Shown: piece by piece, positions 45,628 through 57,911 of the stretch
Layout: each line of letters opens with the position of its first letter
Numbering within the stretch: position 1 is the first letter of the stretch
Notes under the pieces: model-generated
The model's input: only the letters and a program-made list of their open reading frames with translations
Told to the model about the DNA's origin: nothing
Database searches by the model: none
Translations under genes and position numbers: made by a program
Origin: Oidiodendron maius Zn
Taxonomy: Eukaryota; Ascomycota; Leotiomycetes; Myxotrichaceae
Assembly: GCA_000827325.1 (NCBI GenBank)
Contig: KN832870.1
Span: forward strand, 2,356,001 to 2,420,000
Reading direction: 5' to 3'
DNA length: 64,000 nucleotides

Positions 45628-48276
45628 CCGCCTAAGACTGGGCCGGGATACCGGAGAGGAGGACGGAAGGGTTAGGGAGCTGAGGCTTGGAATTGGAAGG
45701 AGTTATGGTAAAAGGCAAGCTTGATCTATATGGCCTACTCTAGGCTATATAGGGCAGGATCTGAAGCCTCCGTGAATTTGAAAATGCGTTGGTTAAGGAA
45801 AATTCCCCAAGAGGACCACAATAAACTTACGGGCCTTTTTTTACTCTCTCTTTCTTGATCCACCCTTCTATCCTTTGCTAAATGCCTTAACTATCTTCTT
45901 GGGCCGTAGACTCCAATTCCAGTACCGAAGTGGTTCTTTCACAACCCTGCCGCCACCGAGTTATTTACAGTAGATACGCGAGCCACCCCCCCCCGACCCC
46001 TCCCGGCTCGACCCGCCGCCTTGTACATGGGCTTTGGTCTCTGCACAATAGATTTTAGATCAAATTCTTTTTTCAGCAACACAAAACATACGTTGCAAAA
46101 CATGGCTCCAAATGTCGACTGGGGGTGTTACAAAGTCTCACATTAATAGCACCCCGCATTACTTATTCCACACTGCTCCAAGGTATGCAGGTATCGACGC
46201 TGTGTAGTTTGTTCAACGCCTTAGACTATGAAGGCAGACCATTGGATTACTGCAATCTCGAGCATCTTGAAGAGCAATATTATGACATGATGTGTCTCGC
46301 ATAATTTACTGCATTTATATCTGGCGGAGAGAACAAAATTATAAGAAGGTGGACCAGCTATAACTAACCCGTCACGGAGTAACTCGCGGCGTGTGTACAG
46401 TAATATGCAAAGGCTATTCCTTGATCATCAGCGTTCGGATGGTTGCAAGGTACAGAATGATGGCTGAAAAACGGATGAACGACTCCTGCAGATGTACGTG
46501 AAGCTAAGAATATCCGCAGTGCGGAGGTCCGATGAATTCTTCGCGGACTCCCCAATACGAGCTATCCGAAGGGGTCTCTCGAATTCATGTTCGATTTTTC
46601 TATTTTGCGTTTTCTTTTAATTAAAGTCTGATATATTCCATAGCACTTTCTTCTTCGTATAATCCCCTTAGGAGCGCTTGCTAACGGATTCTTGTCACGG
46701 CTTAATTTCAGACGTGTCCGGACAATTGCAACGCTACGCATCAATTCTAGAACATTGTGCTCGGAGAAGGGCCTGCTATGATCGTCCCTTGCAGAATGGG
46801 GGCATACAGGGTCCTGTGCCATTTACACACAGCCACGTCTGTCCTTACTCCAGTTTTGTGCCATCCTAGTCTAAAGCCCTACATCGATGACTTTCTACAA
46901 CACTTCGGACGTTGCATCTGATATCCGATATCGCCCCGCAAGCGACTCGGTCAAACTCAATTTTATGTTAGTTGAATACCAAGGAATCGGCATCTCAGCG
47001 CGGGAATAATTGTCGCTGTCCAGCATCATTCCTCCGTGGGAAAATGTCATACGCTTTCTCAGAGACACCTGCCGAGGAATTCTGCCCTCAGGAAGCCACG
47101 TGAGGCTGTGGCAAGTAGCTTGTTTTTTTTTTGGTTGTTTTTTGACCCTTACGTTGAGAGGATGAAGATCCATGCTGATTCTTCACGGTATGAAGCATTC
47201 ACGTACTTTGGCCTTGCCATGCCGAGAAAAAGCCACCTGCCAATCTTGTTGGCAAGCTGGCAAGTTGGCATCTCTGGTGCCCAAATCATTCCAAATGGCA
47301 TTGACATTTACCGTATATGTAACCACCTGGAGTTATAATTTGTGTGGAAGAGAAAGATAGGCCCGAGGCCTTGGATTCCCGAGGTTTTGGATTCCCGAGG
47401 TAGAAGAACAGAGCATCCAGCTCCTAGATCATTCTGCCTCGTCGTCTTCCGCCGCGTAAAGCTGCGGGAAGACGGCGTGCCGCATCCGATGGTGGCGTAT
47501 TCAAGCCGGATAGATGAACAAATTGCCAAGTCTGCCTTGGTATAACGTTTTCGTCCATGTTCTTGTTTTCGTTGTTTCCGGTCCCAAAACCGCGGCAGCC
47601 AGGCTGGAGTTGTGAGTGGTTAGTCAGCATTTATAGCGTGACCTGGTGGACCAGATCTGGGATAATGGGACCGACCCTTTTCTCTTCTCTCCACCTACAC
47701 TGCTCCTGAGTAATTGCCCTGGAGGCCCCGACTGAGACCCTGTATATGGGGACCAGGTAGGGTCATGGCATACATCTACCTTGATTGCAACCAACGACCA
47801 CGATATCTTTTATTCTTTTAGGTGAAGTTGGCCATGTATTGCCCCCGCTAAAAGCCCTTCTGGTGGGGATCGCTTTCTTGAACTGGGCTTCATGCAATTG
47901 ATGTCTTGCAGCCCTTGAGAGTAGTGGAGCTTCGGGCATTTTACGTCTCATTCTCTCTCATCCAACTGTTCTACTATAATATACTTAGCCAAACAGTCAA
48001 GGAGGTCAGCTGGCACGCATTGCGGAGAAGGCCTTTCCAATCTTTTTATCATTTCCTTTTCACGTGTGTACGTGAAACCCATGCCACTCAGCAAGCATCG
48101 CCACAGCTTGATTCAAACTATCAGTAGACTACCATGGCTACACCACCATGGTAGACTTGGGTTCAGGTATAAGTAGAACTTGCCCATCCACGGCATGGTA
48201 CAGTACAGGGCCGCAGCAGGTATACCGCCATTTTCTCCATGCTCTTGTGGATTTTCTATCGCTCCTGTCATTGATA
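45628..48276. other. 2.6-kb intergenic stretch, no gene seen
   Basis: No recognisable coding pattern on either strand. It holds a poly-C/CCGCC-rich patch (about 45,985-46,020), a T-run near 47,125, and a 14-bp direct repeat TTGGATTCCCGAGG at about 47,373-47,401. The repeat is too small to call an element. The right end is the GH43 promoter. Confidence 0.35.
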
Positions 48277-49388
48277 ATGCCTTCTCTCTATACCTCCTCG
48301 GTGCTCTTACTCCTACTCGGAGCTGTCGCAACTCAAACAGTTCCAAACCCTGAGCCATGTTCTGGTGATTGTGGTTACGTCCATGACCCAACCGTTGTCA
48401 TTCGGCAGTCCGATGGCACCTATTTCCGCTTCGCGACGTTTGAAGATATTCAGATAGCAACCGCACCATCTTTGCAAGGCCCGTGGACATCCCAAGGACC
48501 CGTCCTCCCGAACGGCAGCCTTGTTCAAGTATCCGGGGCTAATGCCAACTCAGTGTGGGCACCCGATGCACATCTAATTGGGGACACTTACTATGTCTAT
48601 TATGCCGTCTCCAGTTTAGGAAGTCAGAATTCTGGAATCGGTGTTGCTACTTCGACGACCATGGACTCTGGTACCTGGGTGGACCACGGTGCTCTCGATA
48701 TTCCGTGAATTTACCTTTTATCCTATGGCACAATTCTGCTTTGCTTACAATGAGTCTAGATCCTCGGCTGACTATAATCTTATCGACCCTAACTTATTTA
48801 CTCAAGATGGATCTTCGTTTTTGCTGACCTTCGGCTCATATTGGGATGGTATAAGCTTCGTTAAATATCCTACGACATACTTTACTGACGTTCCTAGGAA
48901 TCTATCAAATTCCCATGTCGGATCCCTCAACTATTGAAGTTGGTGCTGGCCCACAGAACATGGCATTCAACCCAACCGGAAACCATCCGGTTGAAGGCTC
49001 GTACCAGTTCTGGTGGCCCGTCAATGGTGTCGACTATTATTACCTCTTCCTCTCTGTGGGTATTTGCTGTAACACGCCACCAAATCTACCTCCGCCAGGC
49101 CAGGAGTACCATATCAACGTGTGTCGCTCAACATCGCCGACAGGACCTTTCATTGACCAAACCGGCCTCGATTGTCTGAATGGTGGGGGAACTCTCCTAC
49201 TGGGCAGCCACGACAATGTCTATGCGCCTGGTGGCCAAGGAGTAATCTACGATCCGAACCTAGACAGCATTGTTTTGTACTATCACTACATAGACCCAAC
49301 GATTGGGTACGACACCGAGGATTATCAGTTTGGCTATAATCTGCTCTCCATTGGCGATGACGGGTGGCCATTTGTGTCCTCATCATGA
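48277..49388 (+). CDS. Secreted GH43 arabinan endo-1,5-alpha-L-arabinosidase-like glycosidase
   Basis: Three exons, 48277-48704, 48760-48848 and 48898-49388, give 335 residues. A signal peptide (MPSLYTSSVLLLLLGAVA) is followed by the GH43 five-blade propeller. Catalytic candidates are Asp37 (GYVHDPTVV, general base), Asp152 (YNLIDPNLF, pKa modulator) and Glu205 (HPVEGSYQFWW, general acid). Further family marks are SVWAPDAHLIGDTYYVYYA, YLFLS...CCNTPPN and GSHDNVYAPGGQGVIYD. Introns of 55 and 49 nt start GTGAAT and GTATAA. Role: cleavage of arabinan side chains of plant pectin outside the cell. The enzyme looks complete and ends soon after the last blade. Confidence 0.9.
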
Positions 49389-50181
49389 GATAATACTAGT
49401 TCTCCAATTTTGCCCGCTTGGTCAGGCTACTCACCAGAGTAGCTTGCACCAATTGCGCACTAACAAGATTCAGGCTCAGCGCCTCTAGCGTGCAATTGTC
49501 GATATGCATTGCTGAGATGCTCACACCCTCCGCGGCGCTGGGTATCTGGATACCGCAATACACAATCTTTATAACGAAAATTGTGTATCATGGAGTTTTC
49601 CTGGCTTCTGTACGTCATTAAAAGTCAGGTTTTTGGTTTATAATGCTCTTGGGTTCCTTTTAGACTTCTGCATAGTTCAGTATTCTTCCGCCTGGTTTCA
49701 CACCTTGCATGCTAATGCAACCGCTTCAAATTTTACTTTTACCTCTAATTATTGATACATTATCACTGAATATGATCCTGAAGATATGTAAGCCTGTTCC
49801 GGATGGCACGAGTTAAATGTGCTACGAATTCGACACTTCTCAGACTGGAACGCCTTCTCATATAGTCGTAGTGTAAAAGTAAAGAACCTATATCTAGATA
49901 AATAAAGACAACATCCTTTAATTGGCCTTGTGGTTATACAAATCTGTTATATGTTCAGGGTGAAGGACCATCACCTAAGTCAAATTCACCTGGGCTATGG
50001 CCGCTCAAAAGCGCTTCCCGAGATGGCTTTGTCTTTCCGACTTGATACATCTCCATGGTCATATGCCCCTATGTATACGCTTAGCATATACTACGTGAGA
50101 AGTACACAGAAGTAGCACAGACAAAGCTAGTACAGACCAGTCCTCGGCTTACATCTACATTTCCTACGCTTGTCTTCTCCC
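49389..50181. other. Intergenic, no gene seen
   Basis: AT-rich spacer between the GH43 gene and the HET remnant. No feature recognised. Confidence 0.35.
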
Positions 50182-50871
50182 CTAAACTTGCATTATCCAA
50201 ACGCGATACCATATGGGCCGCCTGACAAGGAGATCATACAGTGCAGCCCAGTCATATGCTTCGAGGATATCTAAGGCAGGTCTGCCATTACGGATGGACT
50301 CAATGTCAGAGCGCTGAAGCTGTGCGGTGACCTCTAGTGCATGCGTCAAATGACGGGTGGCCTTACCTAGCCAGACCAAATCAGTCGTACACTTGCTATA
50401 AATATTTTTCATAAGAACTACTTGTCGATTACACTCGGCAATATTATGCTGGTCTACGCATATAACGTCGACCCCTAATGTGCGAGTCCCCGTCACGCTA
50501 CGGAGATGCCGCAATGCCTGCTCGAGATTGCGCGTGATGGGCAAATTTCCGCTATCGAGAGATATAGAAGCACGGGGTTGCGGATTGCCTCATACATACG
50601 ATAGGGCCTCATACGGGATGCCATCTTTGAATGAGACGTGCTTCAGACTGCACTGTATTTCAGCGGAGAAATCACTCGCTGGCTGCAAGACCATGATCCG
50701 GAAGTCCCCACATCCTTGCACTAGAGGTCGATATTGATATGTTTGCGCTTGTATCTGGATATTGCTCCATTCTCGCTCACTAGATCCGTTGGACTCGTTG
50801 GAGTCACTGGAGTTATTGTTGTCAATGGAGGTACTGGAATCATCAGCGTCTCGCGAGGCCGAGGTATTCAA
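50182..50871 (-). pseudogene. HET-domain (heterokaryon incompatibility) gene remnant
   Basis: The minus strand carries the N-terminal half of a HET-domain protein: a Ser/Asn-rich head, RPLVQGCGDFRIMVLQPA, the PYEALSYV motif, the VDVICVDQHN motif, and RRPIWYRVWIMQ. The remaining C-terminal part of the domain and the usual long variable region are absent. The copy looks broken, with about two breaks including the loss of its 3' part. Family knowledge: HET-domain proteins trigger cell death after fusion of incompatible hyphae, and fungal genomes carry many decayed copies. Age looks recent, since most of the frame still reads clearly. Confidence 0.75.
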
Positions 50872-52199
50872 CGAGCGCCGAGGGTGGACTGCGGCCCGAT
50901 TTAGGTGGAGTAATCAGATATTCCATCATTGAATCTTTCGTCTACCTACCTAAGTAGGTCCCTTCATGAGATTATGACGCTTAGTGGTAATAAACAGGTA
51001 AAGCCGGAAATTTCAGAACAGCAAGGTACTTACAGTAACTAGTTACAGTACAGTACGTTGTTAGTAATAGCTTAGGTAAAGTTCCATATTTTGTTGCACA
51101 TCGCACTCTCAACGTAATATTCGCACCACCCGTGGGTTGAGAGAGTCTTGGGTGCGAGTGTAGCCAGTTCCCAAGTACGAAGCATGATTGGTCACGCACA
51201 AGGCGCCCCGCTGGAACTTTGTTGCACGTCGGGCCAATCAATTCGAATGGATGGGAACACCACCTGGCTAGACATTGAACGGGGGGTGGAAAAAGCACTT
51301 TGCGATGTGCAACAAAGTTTGTCTATTTACTGGGATATCCTGCATCGTGGAAACCGCCCATCATCTCGCTCTCCATTCCGAATGTTGAGAGGATGCGTCT
51401 CGCAGCCAAATCTTGACTGAAGGCATAAGGAGTATTCCATAGCAGAATAAGGGAGTAGAAACATGGAACGGTATTTGGCGGATTTTCAGGGTCCGGAAGG
51501 GGCTGAAACAGTGAAATTCCATATACCACTTTGGAATGGGCTCAGAGGTCGGCAAGCAGTGGATAGATCCGCGAGCTGGTTATGGCCGCATAATCTAGTA
51601 AGAATCCCACGAACCGGGTTAAGGTCCTCTCTTTGGCAAAGTTTCCTACTCACGAACGTGAGGTAGTTTCCCTATTCATAGAATTAGGTTTGTTTTTGTA
51701 TTGGCTTTTCTTGTTTCGGTTTTTCTTTGCTGCTGACACAGCCTGTATTCGTATTCCTTCCCGTTTGCATACAGGGCAGGCACGGTGGAAGCGGAGAGCC
51801 TCAAGCATGGTTCCACTAACGCTTTCATTCGCTATTTGTAGATGTCAGAGGTTACAGGGTGAGCTGGTTCATCGTGATGAGTTCAAAACTGGTGAGTTGT
51901 GTGGAATCAGTTGTATTGTCTAGAGTTCTAAAGCTGCATATAACCACACAATATATAGTGCGCCGCCATTCGCTACGTTACGGATATACGGATCATCCGT
52001 TCGGATCCGAATGCCCGAATATCCTTCACAGTAGATTATTCGCGACGTCAAGAACCATGTGCCAGCACTTCATTGCTCGTCATTCGTGTTCGCGTGATTT
52101 TAGATACATTATGAATTATGAATTTACTTTGCGCAAAGAGTTGTCCCCCCAGCCTCTTAATGCCTGGGTATAACCTCAAACATGTTTACTCTGCCGTCA
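50872..52199. other. Intergenic, no gene seen
   Basis: Holds small palindromes (GTAACTAGTTAC near 51,040 and a CCTACCTAAGTAGG-like inverted pair near 50,945) but no element boundaries. An unrecognised 67-codon plus-strand frame lies at 51463-51666. Confidence 0.35.
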
Positions 52200-54182
52200 C
52201 TATAGGCCGCTATCAATTTGATCCACATAGTTTGACTTGCTAAAGGCATCCCAATCCGTACAAGTCTGGGCCATGATCATGGGGATCCTCTTCGCATTCT
52301 TAATGTCCTCGGGCCGCTCAAGGATGTTCATGTATAATCCAGCACTTATATGCCAGACGACATGGCAATGGTATGGCCACACCCCTGGATTGTCTGCATT
52401 TATCTGCCACACAGTGTATCCGTTGGCCGGCAGCAGTTGCACGTCTCGCCGTTGTGGGTTCTGCGGGTTGACAATAGTTCCATCCCACGTGCCTGTACCT
52501 TCTTGGAGGATGAACATGTTGTGTCCGTGTAGGTGCATGGGGTGGCTATGATTAGTAGGGTTGGTAACAACCACGCGGACGGTAGGATACGAACCGAAGT
52601 CCTGGACGTTCATATCGGGTATGAAACTGTCATTCCCCTCCTCGGCAAGGAGCAGAACAGGCTGGTTATAGTCGGCACGGTAGGATTGAGAGTCCAGGGT
52701 CCAAAGAAAATTATTGCTGGCGTTAATAATGTAGTTGACTTCTATCTCATGGGTTACTGCCGGGTTGGCAGCCGGGGCAATGGGGAATTGGGGAACGGTA
52801 AGGGAAAGCGGATCATTGCGACAGGTACCAGGATCTGGAACATCCCAGGCAGTACTTGTCGGAGAAGTACTTGTGTTGGCGTTATTATAGTAGACTGCAG
52901 CAAGGGCATTTGGCTGGTTCGTTGAAGAGCAGATGGTGGAGATATTCGAGCGCATCCAGAACGATGCAGTCGGTGGGCCTTGATTCGCAGTGATGAGCAC
53001 ATCACTTCGCTGGCCAACAGCTAGGGTGACAACAGTGGTCGTGTACGGTTTCTATAGGCAGTCAGATCATTTGCAGTCGAAGTCATGAATTGCACGCTCA
53101 CAATGGGGACAAAGTCATTCGCAATGATGGTCAATTGATGGCCATCGATGCTGAAACGTTGAAGACCCTCAGAACCCGCATTAATCAATCTGAGCAGATG
53201 CGTCTTTCCAGTAGTGAGTACAAACTTGGATATACCAGCATCGCTGTTGCACGGAGTGGTATCTCCGGCTGCTACAGTAGAGCAGTCAAAGGTCATCTTG
53301 CCATTGATCATGTTATTGTCAGATGGAGGCTCCGGGTAACCACCTTTATCAAGCGGAGTCATGACCGTTTCTATGAGATCATAGTATTGTTTATGAAAGG
53401 CATCCGTCAGAAGAACGGGCCCGAGATCAATGTCGTAATGTGCAGTATTCGGACCATGGATGATTATAGGGCCAAGAACACCATCTGCTTAGATGTTAGC
53501 TGAAGCCTTAAGAATGGGGTTGATCAGCTTGCCCGTATATTGTCCTGAGTAATGCGAATGATACCAAGATGTTCCATAAAGCTCAGCTTTGAACTGGTAG
53601 GTAAATGAGTTGCCTGGGGCGATGGGACACTGCTGCACGCCAGGGACTCCATCAAACCATGGCGTTTGCGTCTGGAGGAAGCCATGCCAATGGATAGCCG
53701 TCCCCTCCTCTGGCGCCGCGATTTGATTATTAACGGTGACTTGGATGGTATCGCCCCAATTAGCTTCAATCGCTGGTCCGGGAAACTGGTCGTTAACCAG
53801 AAGGACGGTCTTTTGGTACCCATCGGGGGCTATAACTCCCCGTTTCACTGTGAAATCATAATACCGGATGACCCCAGTATTAGGAGACGAGGTATAAGGA
53901 TTGCTGTTTAAAGCCGTGAGAAGACCCCATGGAAAGCCAAACGGAAGTGGGTTGTTTGTCAGGAATTGGGGAAATAACAGTTGGGGTAGAATACCCCATC
54001 GCGAATTCCTGCCAACATATCAGCACGAGAGTTAAACGATACGTATTTAGTGGCAGAGTAGCCCCTAGTCTTAGTCAAGGGCCAAGATGGTGAGGTTGTT
54101 TAACATACCCATTAGTCTGCTGTGGGGTCAGAGCAGGAATGATTCCAAGCAGTGCCGTAATCAAGTTGCGAGGGGAAATCAT
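52200..54182 (-). CDS. Secreted laccase (multicopper oxidase)
   Basis: Four exons on the minus strand, 54109-54182, 53533-54008, 53102-53484 and 52200-53051, give 594 residues. Start [18 protein letters not shown] is a signal peptide. Three cupredoxin domains carry all copper motifs: HWHG (His131/133), [13 protein letters not shown] (His175/177), [10 protein letters not shown] (His481/484/486/488), and [12 protein letters not shown] (His539, Cys540, His541, His545). The axial position ten residues after Cys540 is Leu550, which places it among higher-potential laccases. Introns are 100, 48 and 50 nt. The second starts with GC (GCAAGC...AAGCAG, branch GCTAAC). Role: oxidation of phenols or pigment precursors with reduction of O2 to water; wood/litter use or melanin-type pathways are both possible. 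The neighbouring genes give no cluster context. Confidence 0.93.
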
Positions 54183-56540
54183 GGCAATCGATCAGGCTAC
54201 GTGAACCCAAAAATACAGGAGAAACGATTCCACTCGGAGCGGAGAATACATGAATGGGAATTATAACTCGTATATATATCCCTTTTGGCCCTGTACGTGA
54301 GAGAATTTTTGCACAAGCCAAGTTCCTAGAAAGAGGCTTGAGGGGTGTTCTCGGCCAACTGACCACAGACACTACACAGCTATAGCTTCAGGCATCATGC
54401 AGCCCCTAAAGCTCTACCCGTGTCCTTTAACTTAGGATGATGGCCCGCTCCCGCTCCGACCCCTTGTGTTGCTGGGGGGCAGTGGAGAGATGCCGAGCCC
54501 TACATCGACGCAAGGTACATGATCGAATAACGGGAAGCCGGAATCTGACCAATTCCATCCTATCCCTGCGTGGAAATTTCAGCTGACACGAGGGACCTCC
54601 CAAGATGGTTGACAAGAGGGTAGACATCGGGCGCTTGGGGCCAGACATCTGGTGAGCTACCCGATATTCGATGTATATAAGAGTCAAATACGTGCCGGTT
54701 CATGTCAAAGCAAGTCCGGACTTCGTCAGAACTCTCTGGAAGGCGTTCAGCCATGTTCAAGGGCGTGGGCCGCACGAGACGGGCTGGATGAGACGTCCGT
54801 AGATCGCATGGCGGGTTAGCGAATGATCCCCAAGATCCCTTACCCTCATCTTCTGGACTCGTCGTGTCTCCTCTGCACCCTCGAGAAATCCGATCAATCC
54901 CTGGATCGCCAGTGATAAAAATCCTCAGATGCCGCGAGGCTGCTGCGTGGCGGGCCAAGATCGTCACTTCTCTGATTCCGCCTGGGTGAAGGGCCGGACT
55001 ACATTGGCTGTGAGACTCGCGGCAGAGCGAGAACCCCGTATCGATCTGGCGAGAACGCATCGCCAACGGGTTGTACCACCCAACCTCCGGACACAACATA
55101 TGCACGGATGACGGTCTTGCTGCCTATGGCGGTGTGCCATAGAATCCGTCCGCTGTGAAAACCACTTATAATGGCTGATCCGTTCGGGCAGGCTTTTCGG
55201 CGTGGCAATCGGCGTCGTCGATCAGTGGACAATGCCAGGAAGGTTAGAAGCTGAACAATCCTTTTATTCGCATACTCCGTAGACGCACCATCCGTTGGGC
55301 TTGTTTGCAAAATCAATAGTTTGGCTCTTCGCATGCACAATGCTTGCAATAATGATGCGTAAATGTCTCAGCTGTCAAGATAACGATGGAGCATCTGCGA
55401 CCTTTCGTCCGTACTTTTCAGCCAGAGTCTAGAGCCGACATGAGTTTGCCAGCCCACGGGCCGGACATGCTCTTCGTATTAGAAATGCGAGTTATGAGCT
55501 GCCTTTTGAGAGCACAATATCACCAGATCGTGGGCATACGCATTCATGCCTCCTGCCGTAGGGAGGCTGCAGTATTGCATGCCCTCACCCGACAAATGGA
55601 ATGGGACCGCTAGTATGAGATTGTGTCCCCATGATGGAAGGTCGTATGACTTCACTAGAGCCTTATGGCATGGCTTTGGGACGTTGCGGGATGCGGACTC
55701 TTACCGTCTCATTTGCTGGGACTCTCAGTGAGCAATTTCAACTCAACACATATCCCCTCAGGCGTGGGACAGCACCGTGCATCCCGTCTTAGTACATTCG
55801 ACGGGAATGGTAGTGGCCGATGACCGACAAAGGGATTAGACCAGTGAGGGACGGGCTCTGTGTTGTAGTAAGCGGCTTTCATATCAAAATATAGCCTTTT
55901 GAAATCAGAGCAAATTCTGCTGCCTATTCCGCCCTTTAAAGGTATTCAGCTACTGCAGGGTGTCACTTTCGGGAATAGGCTGCGCAGGGACACTGGGTTT
56001 TTGGAAACGAATAAAAGAGATAAATAAATCTGGAAGCCTCTAACGTCACAATATTCTGGAACCGGAAGGACATTGGCTATAGACATAGTGTTTTCATTGT
56101 GACAACAATAAAAATCTAGTAATAGGGGAGTTCAGCAGGGGCTATGACACAGGGCAAAGGACTGGACAGTTTGGCTTACCAGTAAAATCGGCAACATATG
56201 CGATCTATGTGAGCAAGAAAATCCTGCAAATGTTGCAGAGAGAATGGAAGTAGATGAGTTGACCATATTCTACCTATAAGAGTAGAGGAAAGGACTACGT
56301 AACACCGGCGTTTTTTGTATGAATATGTGATATAATTGTGTTGACAAGCCTTTCAAACACACCCCTCTCGAAGGCAGCAGAGAAATCATCGCACAAACAT
56401 CCCTATGCATATCATACAGAGTCCCATATCCAGACTTTTTGACCAGATATGGTTCTGTGCTTCATGAACGCCTATTATTTGAATACACAGCAGGCACGTT
56501 CCCCATCCTGCTTATCCCCAATTCGCCTCTTTCAGCGTTC
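54183..56540. other. 2.4-kb intergenic stretch, no supported gene
   Basis: A minus-strand open frame of up to 181 codons (54560-55105) has no domain, signal peptide or family resemblance and is overlapped by other frames. The right end is probably the 3' UTR of mgr2. No repeats recognised. Confidence 0.35.
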
Positions 56541-57098
56541 TCAATTTTTCCGTTGGATCCCTGAATATACTTGATATGGTTGGCGCGCCATGATAATAGG
56601 ACGCCGTCGTGCGCGGGCAAATGCTTCGACAGCCTCTTGCGAAATGGTGTCAGTCCGAATCGCGCTCCCGATAGACATAAAGAATCTAGAGCCAAACTAT
56701 CAGTTACGAGTTAATCGGCTTAACGAGGCAAAAGGCAGATCTCACCCGAAAGTTGCACCAGAACCAAGCATGAATTGACCCAGTGTCCTCATCACCCCAT
56801 TTGGTCCGGCGCCATATCTCATAATGTTAACTGATCCTTTGGCAGTGTCAGCTAGTTCAAAACGCAGCTAAGGAGCATTGCCGTACCGAATATGAATCCA
56901 ATAATCACTCCAACGGCTGACATTATTAGTACGACTAGAAACAGGACTACGAGGCGCGGTCTTGCTTACTGCCTCCCATCATCGCGCCCATCTTCACTGA
57001 AGGACGAGTTAGCATATTCTCCAGATCGCTGAAGGGAAAATCTTACGCTTATCGACTGTCGATGGGCCTCCCATGTTCGCTCCTGCTGGGATAGGCAT
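56541..57098 (-). CDS. mgr2: Mgr2, subunit of the mitochondrial TIM23 translocase (Romo1 homologue)
   Basis: Five small exons join in frame to 114 residues: 57047-57098, 56970-56996, 56887-56916, 56746-56836 and 56541-56685. The reassembled protein reads MPIPAGANMGG..., then KMGAMMGGTVGVIIGFIFG (first membrane span), NIMRYGAGPNGVMRTLGQFM, GSGATFGFFMSIGSAIR (second span) and a basic tail RARRRPIIMARQPYQ. The glycine-rich hairpin and length fit Mgr2/Romo1. All four introns are 50-61 nt with GTAAGA, GTAAGC, GTACGG and GTGAGA donors. Family knowledge: Mgr2 acts as lateral gatekeeper of TIM23 in the inner membrane, coupling it to Tim21. Two exons of only 27 and 30 nt make the gene easy to miss by ORF scanning. 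Confidence 0.93.
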
Positions 57099-57911
57099 CT
57101 TGAGCAGATAGGTGAGGAAACCGTAGAGACAGACAGGCGGAAATCGTGGGGATGCTCTTCAAGGAACTGAATTGAGGCTCTCGGCTCGGCAAAAATCAGA
57201 ATGGCAATCCGCTCTTACGCACAGGCCATCTTCTCCAGCTTTCTCGTGAGAGTATTAGTCACGTGAAAAATAGATGCATACCCCAAACCCTGAGAAACGT
57301 TGCGAAAGAAGAATATAAAGTGCGGTAATATATTATCTTTAATCCTTCTCCATCACTAGATTACAGTTGAAGCTTATTTTGGCTCTGAAAGGGACCTCAC
57401 GTGCTGCTGACGGCATTCTCGCCTAGTTCCTTTACTCTGATTGGCTTCAGCGACTGGTCGGCGACAGACCTCCTGCGGGCGTCAAAACCTTCCCAGTTAG
57501 CAGCTCCGGAGTCCTAACTACATCTCGTGGACAGCCAGCAATTCCTCTGCACGCTCAGTGCAACATTTACGTGAGTGTCTTTGGTGGTTCCCTGTCCCCA
57601 GTTCTGTTTAGAGCCGAACAAAGGCCGCAGCATCGCGTTGGCCCCTTTACATCATCCGCTCAGACGAGAAAAGGCAACATCTGACAGCTTTCAACACTAC
57701 AGGACGATAACGTGCACAACCAACCACCTACAGTATAGATAATAGAGGAGATTGCGTGAGAGTTGCGGAGATCAGAAGGCGAGGCTGCAACGAGTGCTGT
57801 GGGCTGAATGGTTGGGGTGTAGGGGAGAGTCACCACGTCCGAGATCAATTCTCCAACACCACTATTTCGAGCAACCGCGGAATATAGCAGCAGCGATATA
57901 CCGCATCACCG
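57099..57911. other. Divergent promoter region between mgr2 and the FHA gene
   Basis: 0.8 kb between two divergent starts. It contains TCACGTGA at 57259-57266 and a second CACGTG near 57,400. No gene seen. Confidence 0.4.
57259..57266. promoter_or_regulatory. TCACGTGA E-box palindrome
   Basis: The perfect 8-bp Cbf1-like palindrome lies about 160 bp upstream of mgr2. Cbf1-type factors control respiration and sulfur genes in ascomycetes; use here is inferred. Confidence 0.35.

Noticed and set aside
47373-47401. Tandem TTGGATTCCCGAGG copies
   Set aside because: Only two 14-bp units. Too short for a CRISPR-like or satellite array, and nothing else supports an element.
51030-51050. Palindrome GTAACTAGTTAC as a transposon end
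   Set aside because: No matching inverted copy, target duplication or coding remains found nearby.
54560-55105. Open frame of up to 181 codons on the minus strand
   Set aside because: No domain, signal or membrane segment. Frames on the other strand overlap it, and its apparent start is not an ATG. Kept only as part of the intergenic description.
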